A stretch of DNA of 64,000 nt from Omphiscola glabra (lineage: Eukaryota; Mollusca; Gastropoda; Lymnaeidae). Below are positions 59,250 through 64,000 of this stretch, in pieces; the first letter of the stretch is position 1; each line of letters opens with the position of its first letter. The notes under the pieces were generated by a model, which worked only from the letters and a program-made list of their open reading frames with translations, did no database searches and was not told the DNA's origin. The translations under genes and the position numbers were made by a program. Location: positions 6,875,562 to 6,939,561 of the forward strand of contig OZ024810.1 in assembly GCA_964017045.1 (NCBI GenBank), in the 5' to 3' direction.

Positions 59250-61705
59250 GGGAATAAGACAGACCGGAACATTAATGACTTCATCGCGTTTGAGTCTTTG
59301 CAAATTTGATGCATTTAAGTGATTGAACATTGCTACCGTGGACAGACACAGCAGATAAACACCGCTACATACAGGCCTCGGCCTTCTGCCGCTAATAAGC
59401 CCAAAGACACCACGTTTCATGAGGACCTGGGAAAACATGTAACCTCTATTAGCAACACAAATCTACTCGTCCTAGGTGACTTTAACTTTCACTGGGATTG
59501 TCCAGATTGCAGGCATATTCGTCTTCTAAACAGTTGTTTGACTCGGCTAATTTAGTTCAGCATGTTTCTGAACCTACGCATAGGGATGGTCATGTCTTGG
59601 ACTGGGTGCTATCAAGATCCGACAAAGCGGTATTAGTTCAGTCTGTGAATGTGGACAATATTCTATTGTCTGATCACTTCCTTGTGTGGTTTACAACACA
59701 TATGGAAGGCCTTTTGCTCAGAGGGAGAAAATTCAAGTGATGAACTTAAAGAAGATGAATATTGATTCTTTTCGGGATTGTCTTTCTGGGACTGAGTTAG
59801 TGAAGTCACCACCTAAAGATATTGAACAACTAGTCCTCTACAATCGGACTCTCATTTCTCTGTTGGACACATATGCCCCAGTGTCAAATAAATTTGTTAG
59901 TGACAGATCTAACTCCCATTGGTTCACCCCCCAGTTCGGAAAGCCAAGCTTGTTATGCATGTAGTTGAGAAGCGTTGGAGAAGAAGTGGTCGTTAAGTGG
60001 ACAAACTAACGTTTCTGAAAGCACGAAACATGTATGCGCAAGAAATCAGGCACGCTAAGTCTGAGCTTGTTCATTCTCTCCTTAAGGCAGCAGGTACTGA
60101 CTCTCGCAAAATGTTCTCTGTGGTGAATGACCTTCTCGGGAAGAAATCAGCACCCCTTGTTTTGCCTGCATGTGAAGCGAGCAAGCAGCAGTTAAACTGA
60201 GTGATTTTTCACTGACAACATTGAAGCAATCAGAAAGAGCTTTGGGGAACGTTGTGATTTGTCTGCGGCGGAGAATATCTTTGAAGGCAACCTGCTGGTA
60301 GAATTTTCCCCAGTTTCCCATGAACAGTTAGGACGTAATCATGGTATCTAAACATACATCTTCTATTGTTGACTCCATCCCAACCAAGATTGTTTTGGAC
60401 TGTCTGGAAGTCTTGCTTCCTATACTGGTTAACATCGTGAATATTAGCCTTCAGTCTGCTACAGTCCCACATCTCTTCAACACAGCGGTCGTTAAGCCTC
60501 TGCTTAAAAAAGTGGCCTGGACCCGAATGACTGCAAGAATTTTCGCCCGGTCTCCAACATCCCATTTGTATCTAAGACTCTTGAGAGAGTTGTTTCATAG
60601 CTGCTTATGCAGCATCTAAAAACGTATGACTTGCTTGATAAGTTTCAATCTGCATATCGACCTAGGCACAGCTGTGAGAAAGCACTGCTCCGTGTCATGA
60701 ATGATGTTCTTGGTGGTGCTGATTGTGGCGATCTGACAATATTGGTCCTGTTGGACCTCAGTGCTGCTTTTGATGTGATTGACCATGAGCTTCTTCTGTC
60801 AAGACTTCAGAATGAAGCAGGCATTTCTGGAACTGCACTTCGCTGGATATTTTCTTATCTGGCCGACAGGACTCAGCGTATTGTAGTGAAGCAGGCATCT
60901 TCCATGGACACTTCCGTTACCTGCGGTGTGCCACAGGGCTCAGTTATGGGACCTATTCTGTTCTCCATGTACACTAGCAAGCTTGGCAAAATTATTGAAA
61001 GTCATGGTATTTACCGCAAAATATTTGCGGATGACACAGAACTGTACAAATGTTTCCGCCCTGATCCCTTGGAGTGTGCTGCTGCTGTTCAGGTTGTCGA
61101 GGACTGCTCTCTTGCTGCTTCCTCAACTCAATAAGAGAACAGCCAATGCTGTAGCGGTAACTCTAATTCAGTCAAGATTAGATTACTGTAACAGTTGTTT
61201 GTGGGGTTTACCTCAGAACCAAATTCAGAGACTCCAGAAGGTACAAAATACTGCAGCACTGTATCGCGGATAAAGAAATCTGACCACATCACTCCAGTTC
61301 TACGAGATCTCCATTGGGTTCCTGTGAGTGAGCGCATTAACCACAAAATTCTGTCCCTGGCGTACAGCTGCATAGAAGGCTCTGCACCGGAATATCTTAA
61401 AGAACTGATTCATAAACATGTATCCTTAAAGAACCTGCGGTCTTCATCACAGTCCGTACTGAAAATTCCCAGTGTGTATGAACACAGAAAAAAGTCTTAC
61501 GGAGTGCGCTCTTTTGAAGCGATAGCGCCAAAATTATGGAATAGTTTGCCTCAATCTTTGAGGGGTATTGTAAAGGATAAAAAATCTTTTAAGAAACATT
61601 TAAAGACTTTTTTGTTTAAATAGATTTAAGAAAACCAGAGCGCAGTGAACATGCTAAAGTAGCATGGATACCAGTGCTATATAAATATCCATCAATCAAT
61701 CAATC
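59250..61705 (+). mobile_element. LINE family C (L2/CR1-like), defective
   Basis: Endonuclease motifs LVLGDFNFHWD (~59467) and LLSDHFLVWF (~59665) are followed by a linker (59686-60200) and a reverse transcriptase. The RT shows [38 protein letters not shown] (motif A, ~60745), TCGVPQGSVMGPILFSMYTS (motif B, ~60920) and IFADDTELYKC (motif C, ~61021). A deletion with a stop at ~61134 removes ~80 residues before SRLDYCNSCLWGLPQNQIQR. The C-terminus ends SFKKHLKTFLFK and TAG at 61623. The 3' UTR finishes in ATCAATCAATCAATCAATG. Frameshifts also break the region 59960-60600. Confidence 0.88.
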
Positions 61706-61773
61706 AATGTTCACTGCCACCTATGCTATAATGAGCAGCGTGTCTCAATGTTCACTACCACCTATACTATGAT
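61706..61773 (+). repeat. Two-copy ~35-bp repeat
   Basis: ATGTTCACTGCCACCTATGC and ATGTTCACTACCACCTATAC, each followed by TATRATGA, directly after the LINE tail. Confidence 0.75.
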
Positions 61774-61815
61774 GAATTCAATTCCAACATTGCTGGCATA
61801 AAATTGTAACTTTAT

Positions 61816-62047
61816 ATGAAGGTCTTGTTACATATTGATATGAAGGTCTTGTTGCATATTGATATGAAGGTCTTGTTACATATTGATATGAAGGTTTTTT
61901 TTACATATTGATATGAAGGTCTTGTTACATATTGATATGAAGCTCTTGTTACATATTAATATGAAAGTCTTGTTACATATTGATATGAAGATCTTGTTAC
62001 ATATTGATATGAAGGTCTTGTTACATATTGATATGAAGGTCTTGTCA
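61816..62047 (+). repeat. 24-bp minisatellite
   Basis: Nine to ten copies of ATGAAGGTCTTGTTACATAT plus TGAT with few substitutions. Confidence 0.95.
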
Positions 62048-62459
62048 TGTGTTCAGATTATTAAAAGCTCAGGTATAACTAATGCGGGTTCAGCATTGTC
62101 CTAACTTAAGAAAAAATAGCCTCATAATAGTACTCTAATGTCACAGGTAGAACTCTCATAAAAGTGCTAAAGTCTAAAGACGAACTTATATAATACTCAA
62201 ATCATACATGAGTGAAACACACTGATGCAGCAGTCTTCACTTGCGCACATGCACCACAGTACAACTTGCCACAGGTACACCTCTCACACAGTTACAACAC
62301 TCACACAGGTGCAACACTCACACATGTGCAACACTCCCACAGGTACACAATCACACGTCCAGGTCTGTCATCGACCTGAGAACCTGTGTGCCTTTCCTTG
62401 TGTTACCTTATAGCGACCAAGTAAACACCTGGTCATAGCTTTGTGAACACATCAGCAAT
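62048..62459. other. Non-coding, short CACACAGGTGCAACACT repeats
   Basis: A degenerate 17-18-bp repeat (ACACAGGTACACCTCTC type) occupies about 62270-62350. No gene. Confidence 0.6.
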
Positions 62460-62981
62460 TTGTGCTGGTCTGTGTATGTAAGAACCATCTTCTGGGCGTG
62501 TTTTATGTAAGAAACATCTAATGGGCATGTTTTGTATGTAAGAACCATCTTATGGGTGTGTTGTGTATGTAAGAACAATCTTAGGGGTGTGTTGTGTATG
62601 TAAGAACCATGTTATTGGCGTGTTGTTTATGTAAGAACCATGTTATGGGTGTGTTTTTATGAAAGAACCATCTTATGTACGTGGTGTATGTAATAACTGT
62701 TTTCTGAGAGCCGAGGTTGTGTATGTAATAACGGTCTTATGTAAAGCTGTACTTGTGTATGCAATAGCATTCTCCTGAGAGCTGAGCTTGTGTATACAAT
62801 AACTGTCTTATGGGAAGCTGTACTTTTGTATATGTTATAACGGTTTTATGGAAAGCTGCACTTGTGTATGTAATAACGGTCTAATGGAGAGCTAAGCTTG
62901 TGTATGTAATAACGGTCTTATGGGAGGGAAGCTGTACTTGTGTATGTAATAGCGGTCTTCTTAGAACTGATCTTGTGTATG
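62460..62981 (+). repeat. ~31-36-bp minisatellite, left part
   Basis: Two related unit types: GTGTATGTAAGAACCATCTT plus ATGGGTGTGTT on the left, and TTGTGTATGTAATAACGGTC plus TTATGGGAAGCTGTAC on the right. Broken at 62982 by an inserted LTR-like element. Confidence 0.9.
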
Positions 62982-63712
62982 TGTCACAGAACGGTTGTTA
63001 CGGAGGAGGGCTCCGGTCCCGACCTATCAGAAACTGTATTGATGAAGTAGTAATCAGTACAGGACCGCTCCTCTCTGTGATTTATATTGTGGGTATCTAG
63101 GCGTTGGGACCATAAAAAGCACAACGTAGACAAATGTAAACTGAATAACTCCAGGTGTCCAGATGATAAACGAGAATGTATTTATTACTAAAATATCATA
63201 AGCTCTTCTGTAGTCTTCACTGTCAGCTAACTATATGAATCTCTATAAAATCTTTGACTGTTCACTGTTTCGTCTCAACTATTCCTATGTTCCACAAGTC
63301 AATTGTCGTCTCCTGGTCTCTCTTGCAACTATTCCCTAACACCTGCTATCTTAGCTCTTTTCGCTCTACTTCCAACTCAACGAACTTCTACCAACTTCAA
63401 CTAACTCACGAACCTCCCGTGTCGGGAAGAGCTCTCTCTTATATCCATTCTCTAACTCTGTAGGTGGCCTAGGAATGCTATAACAACACAGCCCGCCCCG
63501 TAATTTCCGATCAATTTGGAATTTCCCGTCGTTAACCCCAAAATTAACATGCGAAGTCACCCCTCTATCTCAAAGATGCGAGACTCTATTAACATTACCC
63601 TCGACCCTTTAACAATGCCTTCCCAAAACTAACAACAGTTTCCGTCCACCCTATAAGTTACCCTAACAACAATGGAGCTCTCTCCTGTACCCCGCCCAAG
63701 TCATTTGTGACA
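62982..63712. mobile_element. Probable solo LTR, 731 bp, 5-bp target duplication
   Basis: Starts TGTCACA and ends TGTGACA, giving the TG...CA ends of an LTR, and is flanked by GTATG on both sides (62977-62981 and 63713-63717). Removing it with one GTATG restores the repeat unit CTTGTGTATGTAATAACGGTC. A TATA-like TCTATAAAATC lies at ~63241. No internal retroviral-type genes are present in the window. A DNA transposon with short inverted ends is possible but less likely. Confidence 0.72.
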
Positions 63713-63862
63713 GTATGTAATAACGGTCATATGGGAGCCGACTTTGTGTATGTAACAGTGGTCTTAGTGGAAGCTGTGCTTGTGTATGTAATAACGGTCT
63801 TATGGAAAGCTTTACATGTGTATGTAATAGCTGTCTAATGGGAAGCTGGGCTGTTGTAAACA
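63713..63862 (+). repeat. ~36-bp minisatellite, right part
   Basis: Continuation of the array interrupted at 62982: GTATGTAATAACGGTCATAT, GTATGTAACAGTGGTCTTAG and further units. Confidence 0.88.
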
Positions 63863-63874
63863 TTGCGTTTTTGG

Positions 63875-64000
63875 TCGGCGGACTGGGCTACTCAGTCAGT
63901 GGACTGGGCCACTCAGTCGGTGGACTGGGCCACTCACTTGATAGACTGGGCCACTCAGTTGATAGATTGGGCCACCCAGTCGGAGGATGGGCGAAAGTCC
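63875..64000 (+). repeat. ~23-bp minisatellite, runs off the window
   Basis: About five copies of GGACTGGGCCACTCAGTCGG plus TG with substitutions; the array continues beyond the window end. Confidence 0.88.

Overview
The window is nuclear DNA of an animal: AT-rich, intron-rich, with GT-AG introns of several kb, two conserved metazoan genes and dense transposon and minisatellite content. The mix of transposon families and the neurexin sequence suggest a lophotrochozoan, perhaps a gastropod mollusc. That assignment is inference; no species marker is present.

Left part (about 1-22 kb): eleven exons of a ZC3H15 (DFRP1) orthologue on the + strand, ending at a stop at 21717. The initiator exon lies upstream of the window. 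The introns hold most of the transposons: two nested L2/CR1-like LINEs (6.2-9.15 kb), an RNase H-bearing LINE split by a decayed hAT element (11.5-14.3 kb), a piggyBac-like element with TTAA target duplications (14.8-17.4 kb), and hAT-like elements inserted in a 24-bp minisatellite (18.3-19.9 kb).

Middle (about 23.5-45 kb): intergenic. A probable Helitron runs from 23567 to 32618 and keeps the last part of its helicase next to its 3' end. Inside it sits a minus-strand LINE, inside that a hAT element with a perfect 8-bp target duplication, and inside that a further reverse transcriptase fragment and a MITE. Further right are three copies of one RTE-like LINE, one of which is inside another hAT-like element.

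Right part (about 46-64 kb): four 5' coding exons of a neurexin-like gene on the + strand (signal peptide, first LamG/LNS domain, start of an EGF-like cysteine-rich segment). The rest of the gene continues beyond the window. Its introns and the following DNA are packed with minisatellites (periods of 14, 21, 24, about 46 bp and others), two LINE tails that appear to have seeded tandem arrays, another LINE with a tetranucleotide tail, and a probable solo LTR.

The two genes have unrelated jobs (translation-factor GTPase control and synaptic adhesion) and form no operon or complex. I found no rRNA, tRNA, CRISPR or bacterial-type feature, and no convincing new gene system. The most unusual items are the nested transposons whose history can be read exactly, the perfect palindromic repeat array at 56.1 kb, and the duplicated splice donor in the neurexin gene.
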